The notes: generated from the sequence alone by a model not told the origin. A stretch of 12,097 nucleotides of DNA from an uncultured Paraburkholderia sp. (GCA_937917025.1 CALFSF010000246.1:1-12097), one strand, 5' to 3'. Counted from the first letter of the stretch, positions 1-8,589 are shown. A program made the numbers and translations.

Positions 1-1029
1 GTCATCGCGTTCTGGCAACTGCTGCGTCCGGCTGCGGGACGGTTCGTGAAGCCGCCCGCGGTCGACCTCGTCGACGCCGCGAAAATTGTCCGCGCGCAGG
101 AGCGCAGCGACGCCGGCCTCGCGCTGCTGGGCGACAAGAGTTTCCTGTTCTCGAAGTCGCGCGAGGCGTTCCTGATGTACGCGAAGCGCGGCCGCACGTG
201 GGCCGCGCTGCACGATCCGGTCGGACCGCGCGAGGAATGGGTCGAGCTGATCGGCGAATTCATGGCGCTCGCGCATGCGCACGGCGGACGCGCCGCGTTC
301 TACCAGGTGCGCGCCGACGCCCTGCCGCTCTATCTCGACGCCGGCCTTTCGCTGATGAAGCTCGGCGAGGAAGCGCGCATCGTGCTGAGCGACTTCGAGC
401 TCGCCGGCTCGCACCGCACGCATCTGCGCTATGCGCTCAAGCGCGGCGAGCGCGACGGCCTGACCGTCGAGATGTACGAACCGCCGCACGTCCCCGGCCT
501 GCTGCCGACGCTGCGCGGCATTTCCGACGCGTGGCTCGACAGCCGTTCCGCGAAGGAAAAGAGCTTCTCGGTGGCCGCCTTCACCGACGACTACCTCGCC
601 GCGCAATCGGTGATGCTGGTCCGCCAGCAGGGCACGCCGGTCGCGTTCGTCACGTTCATGACGACCGACCTGAACCTGGATGCGACCGTCGGCGTGATGC
701 GCCATGCGCCGGATGCGTCGCCGTACGCGATGGAGTATCTGTTCACCAAGCTCGCGCTGCATCTGAAGCAGGAAAATTTCCGCAGCCTGAGCCTCGGCAT
801 GGCGCCGCTGTCGGGCATGAACCCGACGCCGCTCGCTTCACCATGGCACCGTCTCGCCAGTCTGATGTGGCGCTTCGGGTGCCGCTTCTATAACTTCCGC
901 GGTCTGCGGGGCTTCAAGAGCAAATTCCAGCCGACCTGGGAGCCGCGCTATCTCGCGGCATCCGGTTCGGTCGGCGTCGTGCTGACCCTCGCCGACCTCT
1001 CACTTCTCGCCGAAGGCTGGCGTTCATGA
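1..1029 (+). CDS. mprF: Lysyl-phosphatidylglycerol synthase MprF/LpiA, C-terminal part (5' end outside window)
   Basis: The frame is open from base 1 and gives 342 residues, so this is the 3' end of a longer gene; the GTG at 46 is internal. The fragment opens with the end of a membrane segment or linker (FWQLLRPA) and continues into the cytosolic aminoacyl-transferase domain (GNAT-like, DUF2156 type). Landmarks typical of MprF are GDKSFLFS at fragment residues 44-51, RGRTWAALHDPVG at 63-75, SLGMAPLSGM at 264-273 and the closing YNFRGLRGFKSKFQP with WEPRYL at 297-318. The family moves lysine from Lys-tRNA to phosphatidylglycerol, making the inner membrane less anionic and more resistant to cationic peptides and acid. 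The N-terminal flippase segments lie upstream. Its stop codon overlaps the acvB start (ATGA), so translation is probably coupled. Lysine specificity, rather than alanine or another amino acid, is inferred from the acvB partner. Confidence 0.93.
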   Translation, partial: VIAFWQLLRPAAGRFVKPPAVDLVDAAKIVRAQERSDAGLALLGDKSFLFSKSREAFLMYAKRGRTWAALHDPVGPREEWVELIGEFMALAHAHGGRAAFYQVRADALPLYLDAGLSLMKLGEEARIVLSDFELAGSHRTHLRYALKRGERDGLTVEMYEPPHVPGLLPTLRGISDAWLDSRSAKEKSFSVAAFTDDYLAAQSVMLVRQQGTPVAFVTFMTTDLNLDATVGVMRHAPDASPYAMEYLFTKLALHLKQENFRSLSLGMAPLSGMNPTPLASPWHRLASLMWRFGCRFYNFRGLRGFKSKFQPTWEPRYLAASGSVGVVLTLADLSLLAEGWRS

Positions 1030-2483
1030 AACTATTGAGCATCACCCTGGCCCTGGGATTGTCCTCGGGCCTTTTTGCCGCCGTATCGTCCGATGCGGCT
1101 GCCGCAAACGCCCCTGCCTCACCTGCCGCCCGCACCGCCGCCGCGCCGGTCACCACCGTATCCGGCGGCCGTTTCGGCAACGTCACGGTCACGCGTCCCG
1201 CGGGCGCGATGCGCGGCTTCGTCGTGCTGTTTTCGCGGGCAGGCGGCTGGCGCGCCAGCGACCAGCAGGCCGCCGACGCGCTCGCGAAAGACGGCGCGAT
1301 GGTCGTCGGCGTCGACACGTCGCGCTACGTCGCGAGCGCCGCGCCGCAGCCGGAGACCTGTCACAACCTGGTGGGCGACGTCGAGAACATCAGCCACCAG
1401 TTGCAGCGCGAAGCGCAGTTGAGCCGCTACTTCCTGCCGGTCGTCGCGGGCACGGGCGAAGGCGGCACGCTTGCCACGCGGATGATCTCCACGGCGCCGT
1501 CGAACACGCTCTCCGGCGCGGCATCGGTCGATCCCGATGCGAAGCTCGACGCGCGCTTCAACCCGTGCCCGCCCGATCCGACGATCAGCCGCGGCAACGG
1601 CCTGCCCGGCTTCGTCGAAGTCGCGGCGACCACGACGGCGGCCATCGACGCGCCCGCGCCCATCGGCGGCAAGCCGGTGCCGGTGCGGCGCCTCGCGGCC
1701 AACACGTCGACGGCGGACGCGATGGTCGCGCTCGTCACGCCGCATCTGCGTGTCCACGAAGCGGACGAGCAGGACGTGTCCGACCTGCCGCTGATCGAAT
1801 TGCCCGCCGCCCATCCGACCGACATGCTCGCGATCGTGATTTCCGGCGATGGCGGCTGGCGCGATCTCGACAAGACGATCGCCGAGGCGCTGCAAAAGAA
1901 AAACGTTTCGGTGGTCGGCGTGGACGCGCTGCGCTACTTCTGGAGCACGAAGTCGCCGGCGCAGACGAGTCACGATCTCGCGCGCATCATGGAGACGTAC
2001 GGCGCGCGCTGGCATACGCGACACGTCGCGTTGATCGGCTATTCGTTCGGCGCGGACGTGATGCCGTTCGCGTACAACCGCCTGCCCGAACCGCTGCGCG
2101 CGAAGGTCTCGCAGATGGCGCTGCTCGGCTTCGCGCACAATGCCGACTTCCAGATCCGCGTGACCGGCTGGCTCGGCATGCCTGCCAGCAGCGAGGCGCT
2201 TCCGGCGATGCCGGAAGTGGCGAAGGTGCCGCCCGCGATCGTGCAGTGCATCTACGGCGAGGACGAAGAGGACACGCTGTGTCCGGCGCTCGTCAAAACC
2301 GGCGCGAGCGTCATACGCACGCCCGGCGGCCATCACTTCGGCCACGACTACAGCAGTCTCGCGGATACCATCCTCGACAGCTGGCGCAAGCAGATCGCCG
2401 CGCGCGAATGCGTCGCGGGGAAGGCTGCCACGAACGGCGCCGCGAACCCGGCGTGCGCCGCGACGAAACAAGGCGCGCTGTAA
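1026..2483 (+). CDS. acvB: AcvB/VirJ family periplasmic lysyl-phosphatidylglycerol hydrolase
   Basis: A 485-residue protein starting at an ATG inside the mprF stop (ATGA). Residues 1-28 look like a Sec signal peptide (MKLL, hydrophobic core, Ala-rich cleavage zone), followed by an Ala/Pro-rich linker. The C-terminal half (about 252-458) is an alpha/beta hydrolase of the VirJ type: GDGGW at 274-278, nucleophile motif GYSFG at 338-342 (Ser340), acidic GEDEED at 411-416 and a His cluster GGHHFGH at 434-440. The N-terminal half (about 48-155) repeats the same fold pattern (AGGWRASD at 72-79, then VVGVDTSRY) but has GTGEG at 142-146 where the serine motif is expected. Six cysteines suit disulfides in an oxidising compartment. 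Family knowledge: AcvB of Agrobacterium and AtvA of Rhizobium are encoded with LpiA, and AcvB hydrolyses lysyl-phosphatidylglycerol. The same gene order here supports that role. A putative ribosome site (GAAGG) lies about 9 bases before the start. Confidence 0.93.
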   Translation: MKLLSITLALGLSSGLFAAVSSDAAAANAPASPAARTAAAPVTTVSGGRFGNVTVTRPAGAMRGFVVLFSRAGGWRASDQQAADALAKDGAMVVGVDTSRYVASAAPQPETCHNLVGDVENISHQLQREAQLSRYFLPVVAGTGEGGTLATRMISTAPSNTLSGAASVDPDAKLDARFNPCPPDPTISRGNGLPGFVEVAATTTAAIDAPAPIGGKPVPVRRLAANTSTADAMVALVTPHLRVHEADEQDVSDLPLIELPAAHPTDMLAIVISGDGGWRDLDKTIAEALQKKNVSVVGVDALRYFWSTKSPAQTSHDLARIMETYGARWHTRHVALIGYSFGADVMPFAYNRLPEPLRAKVSQMALLGFAHNADFQIRVTGWLGMPASSEALPAMPEVAKVPPAIVQCIYGEDEEDTLCPALVKTGASVIRTPGGHHFGHDYSSLADTILDSWRKQIAARECVAGKAATNGAANPACAATKQGAL

Positions 2484-2485
2484 AC

Positions 2486-2524
2486 ACATCGGGCCCGCAT
2501 GCTTCACGCATGCGGGCCCGATGT
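2486..2524. terminator. Perfect 17-bp inverted repeat, likely bidirectional terminator
   Basis: The arms 2486-2502 and 2508-2524 are exact reverse complements around a 5-base loop (TTCAC). The left arm starts 3 bases after the acvB stop, and the element lies between convergent acvB and uvrA. The stem is very GC-rich and symmetrical, so it could stop transcription from both sides. No T-tract follows on either strand, so this is not a classic intrinsic terminator; it may act as an mRNA 3'-end stabiliser or with Rho. A weaker second hairpin (ACGCGGC/GCCGCGT) lies just to its right, before a short TAAAA. Confidence 0.6.
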
Positions 2525-2601
2525 CCGCCTGACGCGGCACGACGCCGCCGCGTTAAAACCACATGGCCGCCAGCCCTGCGCGGCCTCGCACACTCCCTCT
2601 G

Positions 2602-5600
2602 TTATCCAATCTTCGCCACGCCCTGTTCCTCCGGCGCGGGCGCATCGTTGCGCTCGCGCGCGAGCACCGGCGCGAGCGCACGGCCCGTGTGGCTCGCCTT
2701 CACCTGCACGAGCCCTTCCGGGGACGTCGCCGCGACAATCGTGCCGCCGCCCACGCCGCCTTCCGGCCCGAGGTCGATGATCCAGTCGGCTTCGGCGATC
2801 ACGTCGAGATCGTGTTCGATCACCACCACGCTATGGCCCGCATCGACGAGCCGGTGCAGCACGCGGATCAGCTTCGCGACGTCGGCCATATGCAGGCCGA
2901 CCGTCGGTTCATCGAGCACGTACAGCGTATGCGGCGCCTTCTGACCGCGACGCGTGATGTCGTCGCGCACCTTGCTCAGTTCGGTGACGAGCTTGATGCG
3001 CTGCGCCTCGCCGCCGGAGAGCGTCGGCGATGGCTGGCCGAGCGTGAGATAGCCGAGCCCCACGTCCTTCATCAGCTGCAACGGATGCGCGATGTTCGAC
3101 AGCGGCGCGAAGAATTCCACGGCTTCGTCGATCTCCATCGTCAGCACGTCGCCGATGTTCTTGCCGCGCCACGTCACCGCGAGCGTCTCGGGGTTGAAGC
3201 GCTGGCCGTGACACACATCGCACAGCACCTTCACGTCCGGCAAAAAGCTCATGCCGATCGTGCGCACGCCCTGGCCTTCGCACGCCGGGCAACGGCCGTC
3301 GCCCGTGTTGAACGAGAAGCGTGAAGCCGTATAGCCGCGCGCCCGTGCCTCGAGCGTGTCGGCGAAGAGACGCCGGATCGCGTCCCACACGCCGATGTAC
3401 GTGGCAGGACACGAGCGCGGCGTCTTGCCGATCGGCGTCTGGTCGACTTCGAGCACGCGGTCGATCGTTTCCCAGCCGGTCATCGATTCGCAGCCTTGCC
3501 ACGCATGGGTCACGTTCAACACGGGGCGTGGCGCGCTGCGTGCGAGCACGCTGGAACGCGACGGCTTCGCCGCGGGTGCATCGGCCTGTGCGGCCTTGCG
3601 CGCGCGCTTCGTGGCCGGCGACGATAGCACCGAGCGGCCCACCGCATCGAGCATGTTCGCCATCAGCACGTCGCGCGCGAGCGTCGATTTGCCGGAGCCG
3701 CTCACGCCCGTCACGGCGACGAGCCGCGCGAGCGGAATGCCGACCGTCACGTCACACAGGTTGTGCAGCTTGCCGCCGTGGACCGTCAGCCAGTTCTCCG
3801 GCACGGCCGCGGCGTTCCTGCGCGCCGGCGTCACCGGCCGGCGCGGCTGCAACGGATGCGTGATCGGGTTAGCGAGGAACTGCCCGGTCAGCGACCCGGC
3901 CTGAGCCGCGAGGTCCTGCACGCTGCCCTGCGCGACGAGATTGCCGCCGCGCTTGCCCGCGCCCGGACCGATATCGATGATGTGATCGGCGCGCCGGATC
4001 GTGTCTTCGTCGTGTTCGACGACGACGAGCGTGTTGCCCTTCTCGCCGAGCTTGCGCAACGCGTTCAGCAGGATCTGGTTGTCGCGCGGATGCAGGCCGA
4101 TGGTCGGTTCGTCCAGCACGTAGCAGACGCCCTGCAGGTTGCTGCCGAGTTGCGCCGCGAGCCGGATGCGTTGCGCCTCGCCGCCCGACAGGCTGGGCGC
4201 CGCGCGATCGAGGCTCAGATAGCCGAGCCCGACTTCCTCCAGGAACTGCAACCGGCTGCCGATTTCGCTGACGACATCGCGCGCGATACCGGCATCGCGT
4301 CCGGTGAGTTCGAGCGAATCGACCCACTGGCGCGTCTGCGACACCGTCCACCGCGCGACGTCGACAATGGGTTGCCCGTCGAACGTCACCGCGCGCGCGA
4401 CCGGGTTCAGCCGCGTGCCGCTGCAATCCGGGCATGGCTCGTCGCCCATGCCTTCCGGTTCCTGCTCTTCCGAAGGCAGGCTCTGCTCGCGGCCGCGATT
4501 GTCGTCGACGATCACGGTGTCGTCGTACGCGGCGCGCTGTTCGCGCGTGAGCGCGAGGCCCGTGCCGACGCAGGTCGTACACCAGCCGTGCTTGCTGTTG
4601 TACGAGAACATCCGCGGATCGAGTTCCGGATAGCTCGTGCCGCACACCGGACACGCGCGCTTCACCGACAGCACCTTCACTGTGCCGGCATACCCGGTCG
4701 CGCCCTTGCCGTTGCCGTTCATCGCGGCGTGCAGGCCGTCGAGCGGCGCGAGCAGATGGATCACGCCCTTGCCGGCTTCGAGCGTGTCGTCGAGCGCGCG
4801 GCGCAGTTGCGCCTCGTGATCCGCCGAGACGACGAGATCCGCCACCGGCAGTTCGATCGTGTGTTCGCGGAAGCGGTCGAGCTTCGGCCACGGATCGACC
4901 GGCACGAATTCGCCATCGACGCGCAGATGGGTATTGCCGCGCGCCTTCGCCCATTTCGCGAGATCGGTATAGACGCCCTTGCGGTTCACGACGAGCGGCG
5001 CGAGCAGCCCGACGTGCTGGCCCTTGTGATCGCGCAGCAGCTGCGCGGCGATCGATTCGACGCTTTGCGCGGTGACCGGCGTGCCGTCATGAACGCAATG
5101 CTGCAAGCCGAGCTTCACGTAGAGCAGCCGCAGGAAGTGCCACACCTCGGAGGTCGTCGCGACCGTGCTCTTGCGCCCGCCGCGAGACAGACGCTGCTCG
5201 ATCGCGACCGTCGGCGGAATGCCGTAGACCGCGTCGACTTCCGGCCGCCCGGCCGGCTGCACGATCGAACGCGCATACGCGTTCAGCGATTCCAGATAAC
5301 GCCGCTGGCCTTCGTGAAACAGGATATCGAACGCGAGCGTCGACTTGCCCGAACCGGACACGCCCGTCACGACGTTGAACTTGCCATGCGGAATATCGAC
5401 GTCGAGCGACTTCAGATTGTGCTCACGCGCGTTCACGATCCGCACGACGTCCTCGCCTTCCACCGCCCGACGCGCGCGCGCCGCCGTCAGCGCCGTTTGC
5501 AGCGGCACGCCCTGCGAAGCCGGCGCGACTTCCACGCCCATCGATTCGTCGTATTGCAGCAGCGCCTGGCCGGTATGCGATTCCTCGCACGCTTTCACTT

Positions 5601-8583
5601 CGTCCGGCGTGCCGGCGCACAGCACGCGGCCGCCGCCGTCACCGCCTTCCGGACCGAGATCGATGATCCAGTCGGCCGCGCGGACCACGTCCAGGTTGTG
5701 CTCGATCACGATCAGCGAATGGCCGCCCGCGAGCAGCTTGCCGAACGCCTGCATCAGCTTCGCGATGTCGTCGAAATGCAGGCCCGTGGTCGGCTCGTCG
5801 AACATGAAGAGCTTGCCGGCGGCGGCCTCTTTCGCGCCGCGCGGCGTGCGTGCCTGCGCCGTTTCCGCGAGAAAGCCCGCGAGTTTCAGGCGCTGTGCCT
5901 CGCCGCCCGACAGTGTCGGCACCGGCTGGCCAAGCTTCACGTATTCGAGCCCGACGTCGACGATCGGCTGCAACACGCGCAGCACTTCGGGATCGGCGGC
6001 GAAGTATTCTGTGGCTTCATGCACCGTCAGTTCCAGCACATCGGCAACAGAGAGCGCGCGCGCCGGATCGCCGCGCTCGATCTTCACTTCGAGCACTTCG
6101 GCGCGATAGCGGCGCCCGTCGCAGTCCGGGCAACGCAGATACACGTCGCTCAGGAACTGCATTTCGATGTGTTCGAAGCCGGAGCCGCCGCAGGTCGGGC
6201 AGCGCCCGTCGCCGGAGTTGAAGCTGAACACGCCCGCCGTGTAGCCGCGTTGCGCCGCGAGCGGCGCCTTCGCGAAGAGCTTGCGGATTTCGTCGAACGC
6301 GCCGACGTAACTCGCCGGGTTCGAGCGCGCGGTCTTCCCGGTCGGCGACTGGTCGACGAACACGACGTCGCTCACGCGGTCCGCGCCGTCAAGACGACGG
6401 AACGCGCCGGGCGATTCCGTCGCCTTGCCGAAATGGCGCGCCATCGCGGGATACAGCACGTCCTGCAACAGCGTCGACTTGCCCGAGCCGGACACGCCCG
6501 TCACGCAGACGAGACGTTGCAGCGGAATCTCGACCGTCACGTCGCGCAGATTGTGTTCGCGCGCACCTTCCAGCACGATGCGCGGCGTGTCTGCTTCGAC
6601 CGGACGGCGCGCCCAGCGCGACGCATCCGCCACGTGCCGGCGCCCGCTGAGGTATTCACCCGTGAGCGTGCCCGCCGTGCGGATGTTGTCGGGCGTGCCG
6701 TCGTAGATGATCGTGCCGCCGCGCTCGCCGGGGCCGGGGCCCATGTCGATCAGACGGTCCGCCGCGAGCATCACCGAAGGGTCGTGCTCGACGACGACGA
6801 GCGTATTGCCCGCGTCGCGCAACCGGTGCATCGCCTCGACGATGCGGTTCAGGTCGCGCGGATGCAGCCCGATGCTGGGTTCGTCGAGCACGAAGAGCGT
6901 CTTGGTCAGCGACGTGCCGAGCGCGGTGGTCAGGTTGATCCGCTGCACTTCGCCGCCCGAGAGCGTGCGGCTCTGGCGATCCAGCGTCAGATAACCGAGA
7001 CCCACGTCGCACAGATACTTGAGGCGCGTCCGCACTTCGGCAAGCAGGAGTTTCAGCGCGTCGTCGAGCAGGACACCGGGCAGCGTGATCTCGTCGAAAA
7101 AACGCCGGATGCGCTCGATCGGCAGCAGCATCAGGTCGTGCACGGTCAGGCCCGGCAGCGCTTCGAGCTGCGCGCGCGACCAGTCGACACCGCGCGGCAG
7201 GAAGCGCTGCGCGGCGTCGAGCACGGCGTCTGCGTTGGCCTTCGAGCCGAGGCGCCACAGCAGCGATTCCGTCTTGAGGCGCGCGCCGCCGCAGGTTTCG
7301 CACGGCGTGTAGCTGCGGTATTTCGACAGCAGCACGCGGATGTGCATCTTGTACGCTTTCGATTCGAGGTAGCCGAAGAAGCGCTTCACGCCGTACCACT
7401 GGCGCTGCCATTGGCCGTCCCAGTCCGGCGAGCCGTCGATCACCCAGTCGCGCTGTGCCTGCGACAGCGACGACCACGCGGTATCGCGCGGAATGTCCGC
7501 TTTCGCGGCGTAGCGCATCAGGTCGTCCTGGCATTCCTTCCACGCCGGCGTCTGCATCGGCTTGATCGCGCCGCCGCGCAGCGTCTTGCGCTCGTCCGGA
7601 ATGACGAGACCCAGATCGACGCCGATCACCCGCCCAAACCCGCGACACGTTTCGCACGCGCCATACGCGGAGTTGAACGAGAACAGCGCCGGTTGCGGAT
7701 CGGCGTAACGCAGATCGCTATCGGGGTTGTGCAGCCCGGTCGAGAAGCGCCAGATTTGCGGCTCGGCGCTTTCTTCCGGCACCTGCGGCAGCACGTACAC
7801 GTTTACGCGCCCGGCGCCACGCTTGAGCGAAGCCTCGATCGCCTCGAGAGCGCGCGCCTTGTCGGTCTGCTGCAGGCGGAAGCGGTCGGCGACGACGTCC
7901 AGCACCTTGCGCGGCCCGGTGGGCGAGATCACCTCGCGCTGCGCCTGCACCCGCGTGTAGCCGCTCGCAGACAGCCACTGCTCGACTTCGGCCTGCGTCG
8001 CGGTGTCGGGCAACTCGACCGGAAACGTGACCGCCAGCCGCGGATCGGCGCCCGCGGTGCGCGCCATCAGATCGGCATAGACGGTTTCCGGCGTGTCGTG
8101 CCGCACGGGGTCCGCCGTCACGCGATCGAAGAGTTCGGCGCCGCGCGCGTACAGCAGCTTCAGATGGTCGTTGAGTTCGGTCATCGTGCCGACCGTCGAG
8201 CGCGAGCTGCGCACCGGATTGGTCTGGTCGATCGCGATGGCGGGCGGCACGCCGTCGACCCGGTCCACCTGCGGGCGGTCCATGCGGTCGAGGAACTGCC
8301 GTGCGTAGGCGCTGAACGTTTCGACGTAGCGCCGCTGGCCTTCCGCGTACAACGTGTCGAACACGAGGCTCGACTTGCCCGAGCCGGACGGCCCGGTCAC
8401 GACGGTCATTTCGCCGGTGTGCAGGTCGAGGTCGAGGTTCTTGAGATTGTGCTGACGTGCGCCGCGGATGCGGATCGTTCCGCGGTTCGTACCATTAGAT
8501 GACAATTTATCTGTCCGTCTGAATGAGTTTGGCCAGTGCCGCGGCCCGCCTGCGCCGCCGCGAATGGAAGTGCGTCCCGCCAC
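2602..8583 (-). CDS. uvrA: Tandem-fused excinuclease ABC subunit A (double UvrA, four ABC ATPase domains)
   Basis: About 1,993 residues, roughly twice the usual UvrA (about 940). Two UvrA units follow each other: residues about 35-1010 and 1040-1980. All four ATPase domains look intact. Walker A G-x-SGSGKS lies at 64-71, 696-703, 1074-1081 and 1626-1633. LSGGE lies at 541-545, 891-895, 1465-1469 and 1855-1859. Each has a Walker B DEP followed by GLH and a later EH switch. C4 zinc modules are at C795/798/818/821, C1311/1314/1335/1338 and C1765/1768/1788/1791; the first unit has only C310/313 and C428/431. Unit one keeps a full insertion domain (about 313-428), while unit two has 46 residues there and the better UvrB-binding-like domain (about 1183-1288). 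Role: damage recognition in nucleotide excision repair, probably as a second UvrA. Start: GTG at 8583 with GAGGAG six bases upstream. GTG 8619 lies inside the -10 box, and TTG 8505 is a plausible alternative nearer the conserved region. Confidence 0.92.
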   Translation of the reverse strand: MAGRTSIRGGAGGPRHWPNSFRRTDKLSSNGTNRGTIRIRGARQHNLKNLDLDLHTGEMTVVTGPSGSGKSSLVFDTLYAEGQRRYVETFSAYARQFLDRMDRPQVDRVDGVPPAIAIDQTNPVRSSRSTVGTMTELNDHLKLLYARGAELFDRVTADPVRHDTPETVYADLMARTAGADPRLAVTFPVELPDTATQAEVEQWLSASGYTRVQAQREVISPTGPRKVLDVVADRFRLQQTDKARALEAIEASLKRGAGRVNVYVLPQVPEESAEPQIWRFSTGLHNPDSDLRYADPQPALFSFNSAYGACETCRGFGRVIGVDLGLVIPDERKTLRGGAIKPMQTPAWKECQDDLMRYAAKADIPRDTAWSSLSQAQRDWVIDGSPDWDGQWQRQWYGVKRFFGYLESKAYKMHIRVLLSKYRSYTPCETCGGARLKTESLLWRLGSKANADAVLDAAQRFLPRGVDWSRAQLEALPGLTVHDLMLLPIERIRRFFDEITLPGVLLDDALKLLLAEVRTRLKYLCDVGLGYLTLDRQSRTLSGGEVQRINLTTALGTSLTKTLFVLDEPSIGLHPRDLNRIVEAMHRLRDAGNTLVVVEHDPSVMLAADRLIDMGPGPGERGGTIIYDGTPDNIRTAGTLTGEYLSGRRHVADASRWARRPVEADTPRIVLEGAREHNLRDVTVEIPLQRLVCVTGVSGSGKSTLLQDVLYPAMARHFGKATESPGAFRRLDGADRVSDVVFVDQSPTGKTARSNPASYVGAFDEIRKLFAKAPLAAQRGYTAGVFSFNSGDGRCPTCGGSGFEHIEMQFLSDVYLRCPDCDGRRYRAEVLEVKIERGDPARALSVADVLELTVHEATEYFAADPEVLRVLQPIVDVGLEYVKLGQPVPTLSGGEAQRLKLAGFLAETAQARTPRGAKEAAAGKLFMFDEPTTGLHFDDIAKLMQAFGKLLAGGHSLIVIEHNLDVVRAADWIIDLGPEGGDGGGRVLCAGTPDEVKACEESHTGQALLQYDESMGVEVAPASQGVPLQTALTAARARRAVEGEDVVRIVNAREHNLKSLDVDIPHGKFNVVTGVSGSGKSTLAFDILFHEGQRRYLESLNAYARSIVQPAGRPEVDAVYGIPPTVAIEQRLSRGGRKSTVATTSEVWHFLRLLYVKLGLQHCVHDGTPVTAQSVESIAAQLLRDHKGQHVGLLAPLVVNRKGVYTDLAKWAKARGNTHLRVDGEFVPVDPWPKLDRFREHTIELPVADLVVSADHEAQLRRALDDTLEAGKGVIHLLAPLDGLHAAMNGNGKGATGYAGTVKVLSVKRACPVCGTSYPELDPRMFSYNSKHGWCTTCVGTGLALTREQRAAYDDTVIVDDNRGREQSLPSEEQEPEGMGDEPCPDCSGTRLNPVARAVTFDGQPIVDVARWTVSQTRQWVDSLELTGRDAGIARDVVSEIGSRLQFLEEVGLGYLSLDRAAPSLSGGEAQRIRLAAQLGSNLQGVCYVLDEPTIGLHPRDNQILLNALRKLGEKGNTLVVVEHDEDTIRRADHIIDIGPGAGKRGGNLVAQGSVQDLAAQAGSLTGQFLANPITHPLQPRRPVTPARRNAAAVPENWLTVHGGKLHNLCDVTVGIPLARLVAVTGVSGSGKSTLARDVLMANMLDAVGRSVLSSPATKRARKAAQADAPAAKPSRSSVLARSAPRPVLNVTHAWQGCESMTGWETIDRVLEVDQTPIGKTPRSCPATYIGVWDAIRRLFADTLEARARGYTASRFSFNTGDGRCPACEGQGVRTIGMSFLPDVKVLCDVCHGQRFNPETLAVTWRGKNIGDVLTMEIDEAVEFFAPLSNIAHPLQLMKDVGLGYLTLGQPSPTLSGGEAQRIKLVTELSKVRDDITRRGQKAPHTLYVLDEPTVGLHMADVAKLIRVLHRLVDAGHSVVVIEHDLDVIAEADWIIDLGPEGGVGGGTIVAATSPEGLVQVKASHTGRALAPVLARERNDAPAPEEQGVAKIG

Positions 8584-8589
8584 GCGACG

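Noticed and set aside
1119..2540. A 473-codon minus-strand frame opposite acvB
   Set aside because: Its Arg-rich composition has no recognisable motif and it lies antisense to a gene with a clear signal peptide and hydrolase motifs.
3763..8502. A stop-free 1,579-codon frame on the plus strand opposite uvrA
   Set aside because: Its product is Arg/Ala/His-rich with no known domain, and the opposite strand clearly encodes UvrA with all motifs. Long antisense frames are expected in GC-rich genes with strong codon bias.
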